Below, in pieces: positions 17,183 to 26,437 of a DNA stretch of 64,000 bases. A program made the translations under genes and the position numbers. Below the pieces are notes generated by a model. That model was given only the letters and a program-made list of their open reading frames with translations, had not been told where the DNA came from and made no database searches. How positions within the stretch are numbered: position 1 is the stretch's first letter; every line of letters starts with the position of its first letter. Source of the DNA: an uncultured Flavobacteriaceae bacterium (lineage in GTDB: Bacteria > Bacteroidota > Bacteroidia > Flavobacteriales > Flavobacteriaceae); the NCBI GenBank assembly GCA_947494825.1, contig CANLWN010000002.1, positions 186,001 through 250,000 on the forward strand. Direction: 5' to 3'.

Positions 17183-17204
17183 GCTTCCCCTTGACCATAC
17201 TAAA

Positions 17205-17233
17205 CAAAAAAGGGGCCCGATCGGGCCCCTTTT
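17205..17233. terminator. Strong bidirectional rho-independent terminator
   Basis: Six A's, a near-perfect palindrome GGGGCCCGATCGGGCCCC at 17212-17229, and four T's lie between the convergent DUF349 and rny genes. The A tract and T tract make it functional in both directions. Confidence 0.9.
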
Positions 17234-17251
17234 CATGGATAATATAGACCG

Positions 17252-18820
17252 CTATTTGGCCACGTTAACAGCCCGTGTTTCACGAATAACCGTGACCTTC
17301 ACCTGTCCAGGATAAGTCATATCGGTCTGTATTTTTTGGGAAATTTCAAAGGAAAGTTCGGCAGCCTTATCATCGCTGACTTTCTCACTTTCTACAATGA
17401 CCCTTAGTTCCCTACCGGCCTGAATGGCATAGGCTTTTTGCACGCCTCCAAATCCAAAGGCAATGTCCTCCAAATCCTTCAAACGCTGTATATAGGAATC
17501 CAATACCTGTCTCCGGGCCCCTGGTCTTGCCCCACTTATGGCATCGCACACCTGTACAATAGGCGAGATCAGGGTTTTCATTTCAATTTCATCGTGATGC
17601 GCCCCAATGGCATTGCAGACATCAGGTTTTTCCCCATATTTTTCTGCCCATTGCATGCCAAGTATCGCATGCGGTGTTTCTACTTCCACCTCAGTGTTGG
17701 GCACCTTTCCAATATCGTGCAACAGACCGGCCCGCTTGGCCAATTTTGGGTTTAATCCAAGTTCCGCGGACATCACTCCACAGAGTTTGGCCACTTCCCT
17801 GGAATGTTGCAATAAATTTTGTCCGTAGGAGGAGCGGTATTTCATACGGCCCACTGCCTTTATCAATTCGGGGTGAAGCCCATGGATTCCCAGGTCGATT
17901 ACCGTCCGTTTCCCAACTTCCGCGATCTCTTGCTCTATTTGCTTCTCCGTTTTCCGCACAATTTCTTCGATTCGCGCGGGATGGATTCTCCCATCGGTTA
18001 CCAACTTGTGCAGCGATAAGCGTGCAACTTCCCGGCGTACGGAATCAAAACAGGAAAGGATTATAGCCTCGGGCGTATCATCAACGATAATTTCCACACC
18101 AGTGGCAGCTTCAAGGGCTCTGATATTCCTTCCCTCTCTACCGATGATCCGTCCTTTTACGTCATCCGATTCCAAATTAAATACCGAAACACAATTTTCT
18201 ACCGCTTCCTCGGTTCCGATGCGCTGTATGGTATTGATCACTATTTTCTTGGCCTCCTGCTGCGCGGCAAGTTTGGCCTCCTCCAAAGTGGTCTGCATAT
18301 AGGCCATGGCATCTGTCTTAGCGGTTTCCTTAAGCGATTCCAGCAACTGACTTTTGGCCTCCTCCGCCGATAGGCCAGAGATTACCTCCAATTGCTGTAC
18401 CTGACTTTTATGCAGCTTCTCCAGTTCCGATTGTTTTTTGTCCAAGAATTCGCTTTTGTGATCAATGGCTTTGAGCTTGGACTCCAACTGTTCGTTCAGC
18501 TTCTTGTTCTTGGCCAGTTCATTGCTAATCAGCGACTCCTTATCCCGTGCCCGTTTTTCGGACTCCCCTATCTTTTTGTCCTTGTTGATAATGACCTTTT
18601 CATGCTCTGCCTTTAATTCCAGGAACTTTTCCTTTGCCTGAAAAATCTTGTCTTTCTTGATGTTCTCACCTTCTTGTTTGGCGGCCTTCAACAGTGAAGA
18701 GGCCTCTCTTTTTGCATTGCTTATGGTCTTGGACGCCTTGCCTTTCTCTAAAAACTTTGCGATGACAAAACCGATGACCGCCCCAACAATACCTCCTATT
18801 ATTATTGATGTAATATCCAT
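17252..18820 (-). CDS. rny: Ribonuclease Y
   Basis: RNase Y (522 aa) is a membrane-anchored endoribonuclease that starts mRNA decay. From the start at 18820 the protein begins [20 protein letters not shown], a single N-terminal anchor. A long coiled coil follows (about residues 30-180), then a KH RNA-binding domain with [13 protein letters not shown] (about 215-230), and an HD domain with the HDIGKVPN motif (about 355-365). A frame running further upstream to 18910 is open but adds 30 non-conserved residues that would displace the anchor. The gene lies directly downstream of the 6S RNA and zapA on the same strand. Confidence 0.95.
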   Translation of the reverse strand: MDITSIIIGGIVGAVIGFVIAKFLEKGKASKTISNAKREASSLLKAAKQEGENIKKDKIFQAKEKFLELKAEHEKVIINKDKKIGESEKRARDKESLISNELAKNKKLNEQLESKLKAIDHKSEFLDKKQSELEKLHKSQVQQLEVISGLSAEEAKSQLLESLKETAKTDAMAYMQTTLEEAKLAAQQEAKKIVINTIQRIGTEEAVENCVSVFNLESDDVKGRIIGREGRNIRALEAATGVEIIVDDTPEAIILSCFDSVRREVARLSLHKLVTDGRIHPARIEEIVRKTEKQIEQEIAEVGKRTVIDLGIHGLHPELIKAVGRMKYRSSYGQNLLQHSREVAKLCGVMSAELGLNPKLAKRAGLLHDIGKVPNTEVEVETPHAILGMQWAEKYGEKPDVCNAIGAHHDEIEMKTLISPIVQVCDAISGARPGARRQVLDSYIQRLKDLEDIAFGFGGVQKAYAIQAGRELRVIVESEKVSDDKAAELSFEISQKIQTDMTYPGQVKVTVIRETRAVNVAK

Positions 18821-18838
18821 AGTTTCCAAATTAGTTAT

Positions 18839-19008
18839 AAAAAAAGCCCACATTGATGGAAGTCTTGTACAAACTCCAATAAACAGGTTTAGGGCTACCA
18901 AGCTGATCAAGGATCCTTATACTAGTAAGGCTTGCTTTTACAACCTAAACTCACCCTTTTCAAACAAATTAGTGTTGAGTTCGTCAAAAATTATTTACCA
19001 ATGTGGGC
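18839..19008 (-). ncRNA. ssrS: 6S RNA (6S-Flavo-like)
   Basis: Reading the minus strand, the roughly 170-nt transcript folds as a 6S RNA. The closing stem GCCCACATTG (5' end at 19008) pairs with CAATGTGGGC (ending at 18846) and is followed at once by seven U's. Moving inward, AACTC pairs with GAGTT. There is then an asymmetric open bubble, GTTTAGG pairing with CCTAAAC, and an apical region with CAAG/CTTG and CCTTA/TAAGG helices. A long irregular hairpin with a central bubble is the hallmark of 6S RNA, which mimics an open promoter and binds RNA polymerase. The position just downstream of zapA is the classic ssrS location in Proteobacteria. Exact ends are inferred from stem and U tract. Confidence 0.8.
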
Positions 19009-19036
19009 AGTAACTTTACTGTTATTTCAAAAGAAC

Positions 19037-19333
19037 TTATTTTATACTAAGCTTGGAATTCACAAGCTGGTCCAAAGCCTTTAAACGCTCTGTAACCTCC
19101 TTGGTGTTCTCCATACTATCAATACCTTTCTGCTCGATCTTGGAGGCAAACTGCAGGGCACACATGGCCAACACATCCTGTTTGTCCCTTACGGCATAGT
19201 TTTGTTCAAACTTTTTGGCCAATTGCTCTATGTTCTTGGCCGCTTTTCGCAACCCTTCTTCCTGACTGGGATCAATGGTCAAAGGATAGACCCTGTCCGC
19301 AATAGAAAGCTTTATTTTGAGCTTTTCCGCCAT
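19037..19333 (-). CDS. zapA: Cell division protein ZapA
   Basis: This 98-aa protein is ZapA-like; ZapA binds and bundles FtsZ filaments at the division ring. The N-terminal part (KLKIKLSIADRVYPLTIDPSQEEGLRKAAKNI) is the conserved FtsZ-binding head, followed by a coiled-coil dimerisation tail. The DVLAMCALQFA segment around residues 53-63 is typical. It lies 14 bases after a coiled-coil gene and 28 bases before the 6S RNA. The order coiled coil, zapA, 6S RNA, rny is probably one transcription block. Confidence 0.9.
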   Translation of the reverse strand: MAEKLKIKLSIADRVYPLTIDPSQEEGLRKAAKNIEQLAKKFEQNYAVRDKQDVLAMCALQFASKIEQKGIDSMENTKEVTERLKALDQLVNSKLSIK

Positions 19334-19347
19334 AATTTAATTGAACA

Positions 19348-19638
19348 TTATTCAGCGAGTTGGGCAATGCAATGGTCCAACTCCCTAATCAAAGTATTTA
19401 TTTTAAGCTTAGCTTCCGTTTTATTTGTATTACTGCCCATCATTGAGTTTGCCATCTTGAGCGATTTATACTTTTCCTCCCATTCTGTTCGGGAGCCTTG
19501 GGTAGTTTCATTGTCCTGTCGTAAAGCGATCACTTCCTCTTCCAACCTTCTATTAGCTTGGTTAAGCAGCTCTAATTTGTGCAGTAACTTGCTAATTTTG
19601 TTTTCTAAAGAATCAACAATTTCAACTAATTCACTCAT
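19348..19638 (-). CDS. Coiled-coil protein upstream of zapA (ZapB-like candidate)
   Basis: This 96-aa protein is nearly all heptad-repeat helix (ELVEIVDSLENKISKLLHKL and onward through about residue 55), with a shorter C-terminal helix (LKINTLIRELDHCIAQLAE). The start is placed at the ATG at 19638; a frame two codons longer exists. It sits 14 bases upstream of zapA. Its size, all-helical structure and position recall ZapB, the coiled-coil partner of ZapA, but I see no direct sequence match to ZapB, so the role is inferred from context. No domain other than the coiled coil is visible. Confidence 0.75.
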   Translation of the reverse strand: MSELVEIVDSLENKISKLLHKLELLNQANRRLEEEVIALRQDNETTQGSRTEWEEKYKSLKMANSMMGSNTNKTEAKLKINTLIRELDHCIAQLAE

Positions 19639-19827
19639 ATGCAAACCTCAATGCATTTTACACAAAGTTAACATACATCCATCGACTTCGCAATACTTTT
19701 TCCATTTATTCTTCAAGTAATACTTTAATTCCTTTTATGCCAGAAGTATGAAGACTAGGGCTTTTTTTTTTAAGAGTTTTCATTGATTCAACGGTATTAA
19801 TTACTTTCGTACCAACTTATCCTTATT

Positions 19828-21519
19828 ATGAGATTACCCATTTTAACGCTTTTGCTATTTTTTTCGATTCATGGTAAAGGACAGGAAAATTATCCCAAGG
19901 ATGCTTTTCGCCCGCCTTTGGACATTCCGTTGATTTTGGCTGGGAGTTTTGGAGAACTCCGGTCCAACCACTTTCATTCCGGTATAGACATCAAAACACA
20001 ACAACGGCAAGGACTGCCGGTATATGCCATTGGTGACGGAACGGTTACCCGAATAAAGATATCCCTATGGGGTTACGGAAAGGCCATGTATATTGCGCAT
20101 CCCAATGGATATACTTCGGTTTATGCTCATTTACAGAAGTTTGCTCCAGAAATAGAGGCGTACATAAAAAAGATCCAATACAAAAAAAGGGCTTATGAAG
20201 TGGAGGTTTTCCCGGACTTCGGGGAACTAAAAGTGGAAAAAGGCAAGGTAATAGCCTATAGTGGCAACTCGGGCGGTTCTTCGGGTCCACATCTGCATTT
20301 TGAAATACGCAGCAGTATTTCCGAGAAACCCACCAATCCCCTGCTCTATGGCCTGGAAGTTAGGGATGCTACCAATCCCACTTTTTTGGGACTTTACGGA
20401 TATCCCCTTTCCAAAAATGCCCAACTGAACCAAAGCAATGAAAAGGTACAGATCAACTTTAGCCGACAACAGGATGGTTCCTTTTTAGCCGATACCGTAT
20501 ATGCGGCAGGCACCATTGGCTTTGGTTTCAACGGCTTTGACCGACAGGATCTGGCCGCCAATAAGAATGGGGTCTATAGGGTACAACAATTGGTAAACGG
20601 AAAGATTTACTCCGATTACGATTTTGAAACGTTTTCGTTCATAGAGACCCGATATATAAATACCTTGATAGACTATGCACACTTTGGAGCCTATCAACAG
20701 CGCGTGCAACAGTGTTTTAGGGCGCCCGGTAATCGTCTCAGCATCTATAACCAACTGCACAATGATGGGAAAATAGTGGTAAGGGAAGGGCTGTCCTATA
20801 CCGTGGAGATCCTGATAACGGATTTTGAGGGGAATGCTTCCCGAGTGCGTATTCCCATAGTAGGAAAAAGGCAGGAATTGAAGATTGTGAAAAAAGACGT
20901 CAAGACCGACCATTACATTATCGCAAAAAAACCAAATAACTATGATCTGGGGGCTGCAAAGGTGTATTTTCCTTCCAATACGTTCTACGAAGACTTTTAT
21001 ATGGACCTAAAGAAGGGGAAGGACACCGTTACCATTCACAACAACAAGGTACCCGCACACCGTAATTTCACCATAACGTTCGACACCTCCAAATACTCGG
21101 ACAAAGAACGCCAACAGCTCTTTATTGCCCGTCTCGACAAAAGGCGGAGGCCAAATTATGCTTCCACCTATAAAAGGGGGACCACCTTTACCACCCGAAC
21201 GCGAAACCTGGGCACCTACACCTTGGCCAAGGACACGGTGGCGCCAAAAATAAGGACCAAAAATTTTAGGGAAAAACAATGGCTTACCAATTATCGCTAT
21301 CTAAGCCTCCATATAAGCGATGACCTCAGCGGCGTGGATACCTATTCCGCGACACTCAATGGGGAATGGATACTTATGGAATACGAACCCAAGACGCGGA
21401 CGCTGACCTATAATTTTGATGATATTATCCTGGACAAGAAACAGTGCGAACTAAAAGTGGTGGTTACCGATAATGTGGGGAACAAAGCTACCTTTAGTAC
21501 CACTTTCTATAGAAAATAA
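19828..21519 (+). CDS. Secreted M23 metallopeptidase
   Basis: This 563-aa exported protein starts with a signal peptide (RLPILTLLLFFSIHGKGQ) and has an M23/LytM endopeptidase domain at about residues 35-170. Zinc ligands are visible in SNHFHSGIDIKT and SGPHLHFEIRS, plus the conserved YAHLQKF segment, so the active site looks complete. Such enzymes cut peptide cross-links in peptidoglycan. The remaining 380 residues are beta-rich, with no family recognised by eye, and end in an Ig-like segment (DDLSGVDTYSATLNGEWI). It is followed 2 bases later by a TonB-dependent receptor gene. Confidence 0.92.
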   Translation: MRLPILTLLLFFSIHGKGQENYPKDAFRPPLDIPLILAGSFGELRSNHFHSGIDIKTQQRQGLPVYAIGDGTVTRIKISLWGYGKAMYIAHPNGYTSVYAHLQKFAPEIEAYIKKIQYKKRAYEVEVFPDFGELKVEKGKVIAYSGNSGGSSGPHLHFEIRSSISEKPTNPLLYGLEVRDATNPTFLGLYGYPLSKNAQLNQSNEKVQINFSRQQDGSFLADTVYAAGTIGFGFNGFDRQDLAANKNGVYRVQQLVNGKIYSDYDFETFSFIETRYINTLIDYAHFGAYQQRVQQCFRAPGNRLSIYNQLHNDGKIVVREGLSYTVEILITDFEGNASRVRIPIVGKRQELKIVKKDVKTDHYIIAKKPNNYDLGAAKVYFPSNTFYEDFYMDLKKGKDTVTIHNNKVPAHRNFTITFDTSKYSDKERQQLFIARLDKRRRPNYASTYKRGTTFTTRTRNLGTYTLAKDTVAPKIRTKNFREKQWLTNYRYLSLHISDDLSGVDTYSATLNGEWILMEYEPKTRTLTYNFDDIILDKKQCELKVVVTDNVGNKATFSTTFYRK

Positions 21520-21521
21520 AT

Positions 21522-23990
21522 GTGAGCCGCCCTAAACTACTTTTTCTTTTTATAGGTTTGTGCTTTACCGCCATGCTAAGCGGACAGACCGCCGCGATTA
21601 CCGGCGTTGTTCTGGACGAAAACAACAATCCGCTTCCGGACGTGAATATTAGTTCCGGAGACAAGGGCACCTCTACCGATAGCAACGGATTTTACATCTT
21701 GCAGCTGATTCCAGATCAAAAAACAACGCTTACCTTTTCCCATTTGGGCCATGAGAACATAGTGCTGGAAAATTTGATCTTGTCTACCCATGAAACCTTT
21801 GAATTTAATCCGGTGATGAAGGCCGATGCCATTCAGGTAGATGGAGTTGTGGTTACTCCTACCGGTGAGAAAAGTGTGGAGGGTATTACCACCCTCACGC
21901 CAGAGGTCATTCGCCGAATCCCCGGGGCCAATGCCGGGGTAGAAAACGTGCTGAAACTATTGCCGGGTGTTTCATCGAGCAATGAGCTCAGTACCCAATA
22001 CTCGGTTCGTGGCGGAAACTATGACGAAAACCTGGTCTATGTAAACGGTATTGAAGTATACCGTCCCTTTCTAGTACGATCTGCGCAACAGGAAGGGCTA
22101 AGTTTCGTCAATGCGGACCTGGTACAGGACGTAGTGTTTTCTCCTGGGGGTTTCCAGGCCAAATACGGCGATAAACTCTCCTCCGTACTGGATATCACCT
22201 ACAAAAACCCACTGGCATTCGAGCTTTCGGTGAATGCAAGTTTATTGGGTGCTGCTGCTTCCTTGGGCACGGTTTCAAAGAATAAAAACTTTACAACGGT
22301 TAGCGGTGTCCGATTTAGGGACAACAGCCTCTTGGTGAACAGTTTGCAGACCGAAAGCAATTTTAATCCCACCTTTGTAGACCTTCAGAGTTATCTGACC
22401 TATCGCTTTTCGAAAAAATTCCACCTTAACTTCTTGGGCACGCTGTCCATAAACGATTATGAAAACGAACCGCTGACCAGGCAGACCAATTTTGGCACCT
22501 TGGACAATCCCATGGCCTTGTTGGTTTTTTATGAAGGTCAGGAGAACAATAGGTACAACACGGCCCTAGGGGCCTTAAAAGCGGACTATTTCACGAACGA
22601 TCGGGTGCACCTCAATTGGGTTGCCTCGCTGTACCATACCACGGAGGAGGAATATTCCGATATCATCGCGCAATATGAGTTGGGAGAGATAGACACCAAT
22701 CTGGGGAGCGATACCTTAGGCGAGGTTACTTCCTCACGGGGCCTGGGGTCGCAATTCAACCGTGCGCGCAACGATCTGGACGCTCTGATCTTAAATGTGG
22801 CCCATAGGGGCAAATTTTCGAAGGACCGTAAAGTGATGGAATGGGGAGTAAAGTATACCCATGAGGATATTCGGGACCAGATACGCGAATCCGAGTTCAT
22901 AGACTCTGCCGGTTTTTCCATAAGGCCCCCTTTGCCCGAATTTATAAACAACCAACCTCAAGATCCCTTTACCGCCCCTATTGCTCCCTTTGAGAGTATA
23001 AGTGCCATTAATTTTGTAAAGATCAATCGGTTATCGGCCTTCGCACAATACAGTGAGCAGTTGCAATGGAACAAGCATGATATTTATTACAATCTAGGGG
23101 TACGGGCGCAAAGATGGACCGTAAGCGGGGAAAACGTTGTTAAAACACAACAGACCATTGTGAGTCCCCGGGCCCAATTGGCCCTAAAACCTGATTGGAA
23201 AAAGGATATGCTCTTTAGAATTTCGGGCGGATGGTACCAACAACCTCCTTTCTATCGAGAGCTAAGGGATCAAAACGGGACGATACGCCCTGAGGTAAAG
23301 GCCCAAAAATCGGTTCATCTCGTACTGGGCAACGAATACAGTTTTGTGCTATGGAACCGCCCGTTTAAACTGGTCAGCGAGGCCTACTACAAAAACTTGG
23401 ACCAAGTAAATCCATATACCTTGGAAGACGTGCGCATTCGTTATGCGGCGGATAACAATGCAAAGGCTTATGCCTATGGCCTGGAAATGCGTTTAAACGG
23501 AGCCTTTGTCCCAGGAACGGAATCCTGGGTAAGCCTGGGTTATATGAAAACCGAGGAAAATATAGACAATAGGGGCTATATCGCAAGGCCTTCGGACCAA
23601 CGCCTGAAGGTGGGTATTCTCTTCCAGGATTACGTGCCCACTATCCCCGACCTAAAAATGTACTTGAACCTGGTTTACAACACGGGAGTACCTGGAGGTT
23701 CCCCAAATTTTGCCGATCCTTACCTTTTTCAGAACAGATTAAGGGATTATAGACGGGCAGATTTGGGAATTTCGTATATTTTTGTGGATGCGGACCAGCG
23801 GTATCCGGAAAACCACTGGCTCCACAGATTTAAGGAACTCAATGTGGGATTTGAAATTTTTAACCTGTTCAACAACCAAAACTCCATAACCAATACCTTT
23901 GTCAGGGATGTGGACAGCAAACTACAGTTTGCGGTCCCGAACTTTTTGACCGCCCGCCGATTGAACCTAATACTGAGTATGCGATTTTAG
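21522..23990 (+). CDS. TonB-dependent outer-membrane receptor with carboxypeptidase-like regulatory domain
   Basis: This 822-aa outer-membrane protein has a signal peptide and a carboxypeptidase-regulatory-like beta-sandwich (about residues 25-105, GVVLDENNNPLPDVNISSG). A plug domain follows (about 125-225, LKLLPGVSSSNELSTQYSVR and a GGNYDEN segment), then a TonB-dependent beta barrel to the terminal residue Phe (ILSMRF). Such receptors import siderophores, vitamins or glycans. The substrate is unknown: no SusD partner is adjacent. The start is GTG at 21522, whose first base overlaps an ATG-TGA tetrad after the upstream stop. The next ATG would cut the signal peptide. Confidence 0.92.
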   Translation: MSRPKLLFLFIGLCFTAMLSGQTAAITGVVLDENNNPLPDVNISSGDKGTSTDSNGFYILQLIPDQKTTLTFSHLGHENIVLENLILSTHETFEFNPVMKADAIQVDGVVVTPTGEKSVEGITTLTPEVIRRIPGANAGVENVLKLLPGVSSSNELSTQYSVRGGNYDENLVYVNGIEVYRPFLVRSAQQEGLSFVNADLVQDVVFSPGGFQAKYGDKLSSVLDITYKNPLAFELSVNASLLGAAASLGTVSKNKNFTTVSGVRFRDNSLLVNSLQTESNFNPTFVDLQSYLTYRFSKKFHLNFLGTLSINDYENEPLTRQTNFGTLDNPMALLVFYEGQENNRYNTALGALKADYFTNDRVHLNWVASLYHTTEEEYSDIIAQYELGEIDTNLGSDTLGEVTSSRGLGSQFNRARNDLDALILNVAHRGKFSKDRKVMEWGVKYTHEDIRDQIRESEFIDSAGFSIRPPLPEFINNQPQDPFTAPIAPFESISAINFVKINRLSAFAQYSEQLQWNKHDIYYNLGVRAQRWTVSGENVVKTQQTIVSPRAQLALKPDWKKDMLFRISGGWYQQPPFYRELRDQNGTIRPEVKAQKSVHLVLGNEYSFVLWNRPFKLVSEAYYKNLDQVNPYTLEDVRIRYAADNNAKAYAYGLEMRLNGAFVPGTESWVSLGYMKTEENIDNRGYIARPSDQRLKVGILFQDYVPTIPDLKMYLNLVYNTGVPGGSPNFADPYLFQNRLRDYRRADLGISYIFVDADQRYPENHWLHRFKELNVGFEIFNLFNNQNSITNTFVRDVDSKLQFAVPNFLTARRLNLILSMRF

Positions 23991-24001
23991 TAGTTATACC
24001 C

Positions 24002-24661
24002 ATGAAAAGAGCCATCTTCTTATTTTTCGCCTTTACCGTTATCGGAGCAAGCGCTCAGAAAAACATCTTTGAGAGCAACAAGTTCGACGAGCTCAGTGAG
24101 CATCATAAGACCCTGGCCATTATCCCCTTTCTGACCAATTTGGATCTGGAAGAGGAGGTGTCAGGGGTAGAATTGAAGAACTTGGAAGAGAAGGAAGGGC
24201 GTGCGGTTCAAAATGCCTTGGAAACCTATTTTTCGAGAGGTAGAAAACGGAAAAAATTCTCCGTGGAGTTCCAGAATGTGGATAACACCAACGCCATACT
24301 CGCTAAGAATAATATTACCTATGCCAATATAGATATTTATACCGTCAAAGAGCTTTGCAAGATGCTGGGCGTGGACGGTATCATTAGTGGAAACCTAAAC
24401 CTCAACATCCTGCTCTCGAAAGGGGTTTCCACTGATTTCAGTTTTATAGATTATATTCTGGGCGATGCCAATTATGGCAGAATAGGCATTAAGGTGAGCG
24501 ATGGCCGTACGGGTAAATTGTTATGGAAATACGAAAAGGAAATCAATAAAAAATCGGGCAAGAATACCAATGCGCTCATTGAAGGTATGATGAAACGGGC
24601 AACCCGAAAATTTCCCTATGACAAGGAACGCGAAAGAAAAAAAGACCGAAAGAAAACCTAA
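24002..24661 (+). CDS. Secreted protein of unknown function
   Basis: This 219-aa protein has a clear signal peptide (KRAIFLFFAFTVIGASAQ) and a very basic C-terminal tail (KERERKKDRKKT). The mature core (ALAIIPF-type strand near residue 37, then a VDGIISGNLNLNILLSKG segment and GRIGIKVSDGRTGKLLWKYEKE near 160-180) resembles the CsgG/GNA1162-type alpha-beta fold that detects or forms periplasmic assemblies. That is only an impression from strand order. It follows the TonB receptor by 11 bases, suggesting one operon, and its last 4 bases overlap the convergent cysteine desulfurase stop. Confidence 0.7.
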   Translation: MKRAIFLFFAFTVIGASAQKNIFESNKFDELSEHHKTLAIIPFLTNLDLEEEVSGVELKNLEEKEGRAVQNALETYFSRGRKRKKFSVEFQNVDNTNAILAKNNITYANIDIYTVKELCKMLGVDGIISGNLNLNILLSKGVSTDFSFIDYILGDANYGRIGIKVSDGRTGKLLWKYEKEINKKSGKNTNALIEGMMKRATRKFPYDKERERKKDRKKT

Positions 24662-25806
24662 TTTTCGGCGAATTCCTTTAACACTCCAATGACATAATCG
24701 AGTTCTTCCTTACTGTTGTATATGGAAAAGGAGAAACGCAGCGAAGGTTTCTTAAGTTCTTCCTCGGGCAACAACTCTGAAAGCACGTGCGACCCCTTAT
24801 CGCTACCTGACTGGCATGCACTCCCCTTGGAACAAGCAATGCCTTTGATGTCCAGATGGAACAGCAATAACATGGCCTTTTCGGGGCTAAAGGGCAAACG
24901 TACGTTGACCAAGGTATAGGTGCTTTTTTCCAAATCCCCGGAACAACCATTAAATTCGGACTCAGGAAGTGCCGCTTTTAAGTTTTCAATAAAATATCTT
25001 TTTAAATCCGTCACATAGGCTCTTTCCTTCTCCAGTTGGTCGTATGCGGCTATAAATGCCTGCTCAAGACCAACAATATTGTGGAAAGATTCAGTACCTG
25101 CCCTATATCCACGCTCTTGGGAACCACCAAAAATCATAGATTTTAAGCCGGTGTTCTTTTTTATGTAGGCAAAACCTACCCCTTTGGGGCCATGAAATTT
25201 ATGGGCGGCCGCGGTGAGGAAATCTGCCCCAGTCTCCTGCACGTCCCATGGATAATGGCCAATGGACTGAACAGTATCCGAATGAAAAAAGGCACCGTAT
25301 TCCCTGCACATTTGGGAAATGGAATCGATATCGATCTTATTCCCAATTTCATTGTTCACATGCATAAGGCTCACTAACTTTTTGGAATTATCTTCCTTTA
25401 GAAGCGCTTCAAGATGTTTGGAATCAGGGTTCCCTGAGGCGTCCAGGTCCACATAGTGTAGTCGAATGCCATACTCTGTCGCAAGGGCCTGGGCCGTATG
25501 CAGCACCGCATGATGTTCAATTTTTGAGGTAATAAGCGTCTTGACCCCTAGATCGCGTACCGCACCTCTTAGGATCATATTGTCCGCCTCTGTGCCCCCA
25601 GAAGTAAAAATAATCTCAGAGGGATGGGCATTCAAATATTTGGCAATGGTTTTCCTAGCACTTTCTACGGCCGTCTTGGCCGATCTTCCAAAACTATGGG
25701 TGGAAGAAGGGTTACCGTAAAATTGGGTAAGGGCGTCCTGCATCTTGGAGATTACTCCTTCCCTGACCTGGGTTGTAGCAGCGTTGTCCAAATAAACTTT
25801 TTGCAT
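24658..25806 (-). CDS. Cysteine desulfurase (NifS/IscS family)
   Basis: This 382-aa PLP enzyme takes sulfur from cysteine for Fe-S clusters and thiolated cofactors. Motifs are the N-terminal YLDNAATTQ, FTSGGTEADNMIL, the PLP Lys in AAAHKFHGPKGVGF (about residue 205), and the mobile active-site Cys in CSKGSACQSGS (about 325-335). It is not next to iscU or other Fe-S assembly genes, so the pathway partner is unknown. It overlaps the convergent upstream gene by 4 bases at its 3' end. Confidence 0.93.
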   Translation of the reverse strand: MQKVYLDNAATTQVREGVISKMQDALTQFYGNPSSTHSFGRSAKTAVESARKTIAKYLNAHPSEIIFTSGGTEADNMILRGAVRDLGVKTLITSKIEHHAVLHTAQALATEYGIRLHYVDLDASGNPDSKHLEALLKEDNSKKLVSLMHVNNEIGNKIDIDSISQMCREYGAFFHSDTVQSIGHYPWDVQETGADFLTAAAHKFHGPKGVGFAYIKKNTGLKSMIFGGSQERGYRAGTESFHNIVGLEQAFIAAYDQLEKERAYVTDLKRYFIENLKAALPESEFNGCSGDLEKSTYTLVNVRLPFSPEKAMLLLFHLDIKGIACSKGSACQSGSDKGSHVLSELLPEEELKKPSLRFSFSIYNSKEELDYVIGVLKEFAEN

Positions 25807-25918
25807 ACAGCTATATCGATTTAGTAACCCGGCAAAAATAATGGAAATAAAGTTAATTTCTGTCTAAATAGAGGCAAACCTCTAGGAATATCCCTTTAAT
25901 TTCATTTAAATTTGAAGC

Positions 25919-26425
25919 ATGAAAAAAATGGCCCTTTTTGCAGTGTTCCTAGTGTTCTTTTCCTGCGATGATGGAAACCTACAGATAGAAGGAATAAATT
26001 TTGACAGCAGCACCATTCAATTTTGCACCTCACCGACCACTACAAGCAACAATGTTTTATTTAAGATCAATGAGGACGAAGCCCTTATTCTTGACCTGCA
26101 GAGCGGTGTGCTGCTAAACCAGGCCACCACAGACACCATTGTAAGCACCGTACCGGGACAGTCTACCTTGACCTACCGCATTTTTTCGGACAACGTGAGC
26201 ACCAACTATTTCTGTGATGACATTCCCCCCACAACGCCCACGGTGGTGGAGGAAATAGTGGCAGAAGGTGGGGAAGTACTCATTACTACGTTACGCAGTG
26301 AAACCGATACCACCATGTACGAACACACCATACGCCTTAGGAGTATTTCTCTGGTCAATACTATCGGGGAACGAATTACCGACCTCACCATTGATGAATT
26401 TGGCACCGTTACCACACAGGAATAG
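25919..26425 (+). CDS. Lipoprotein of unknown function
   Basis: This 168-aa protein starts with a lipoprotein signal (KKMALFAVFLVFFSCDDG) whose Cys is at about residue 17. The following residues Asp-Asp-Gly fit a Bacteroidetes lipobox. The mature domain is a small Thr/Ile-rich beta protein with four more Cys or polar pairs but no recognised family. TAAATTTG at 25907-25914 fits a -7 box and lies only 4 bases before the ATG, so the mRNA would be nearly leaderless if this box is used. Confidence 0.75.
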   Translation: MKKMALFAVFLVFFSCDDGNLQIEGINFDSSTIQFCTSPTTTSNNVLFKINEDEALILDLQSGVLLNQATTDTIVSTVPGQSTLTYRIFSDNVSTNYFCDDIPPTTPTVVEEIVAEGGEVLITTLRSETDTTMYEHTIRLRSISLVNTIGERITDLTIDEFGTVTTQE

Positions 26426-26437
26426 GATACATAGCGA

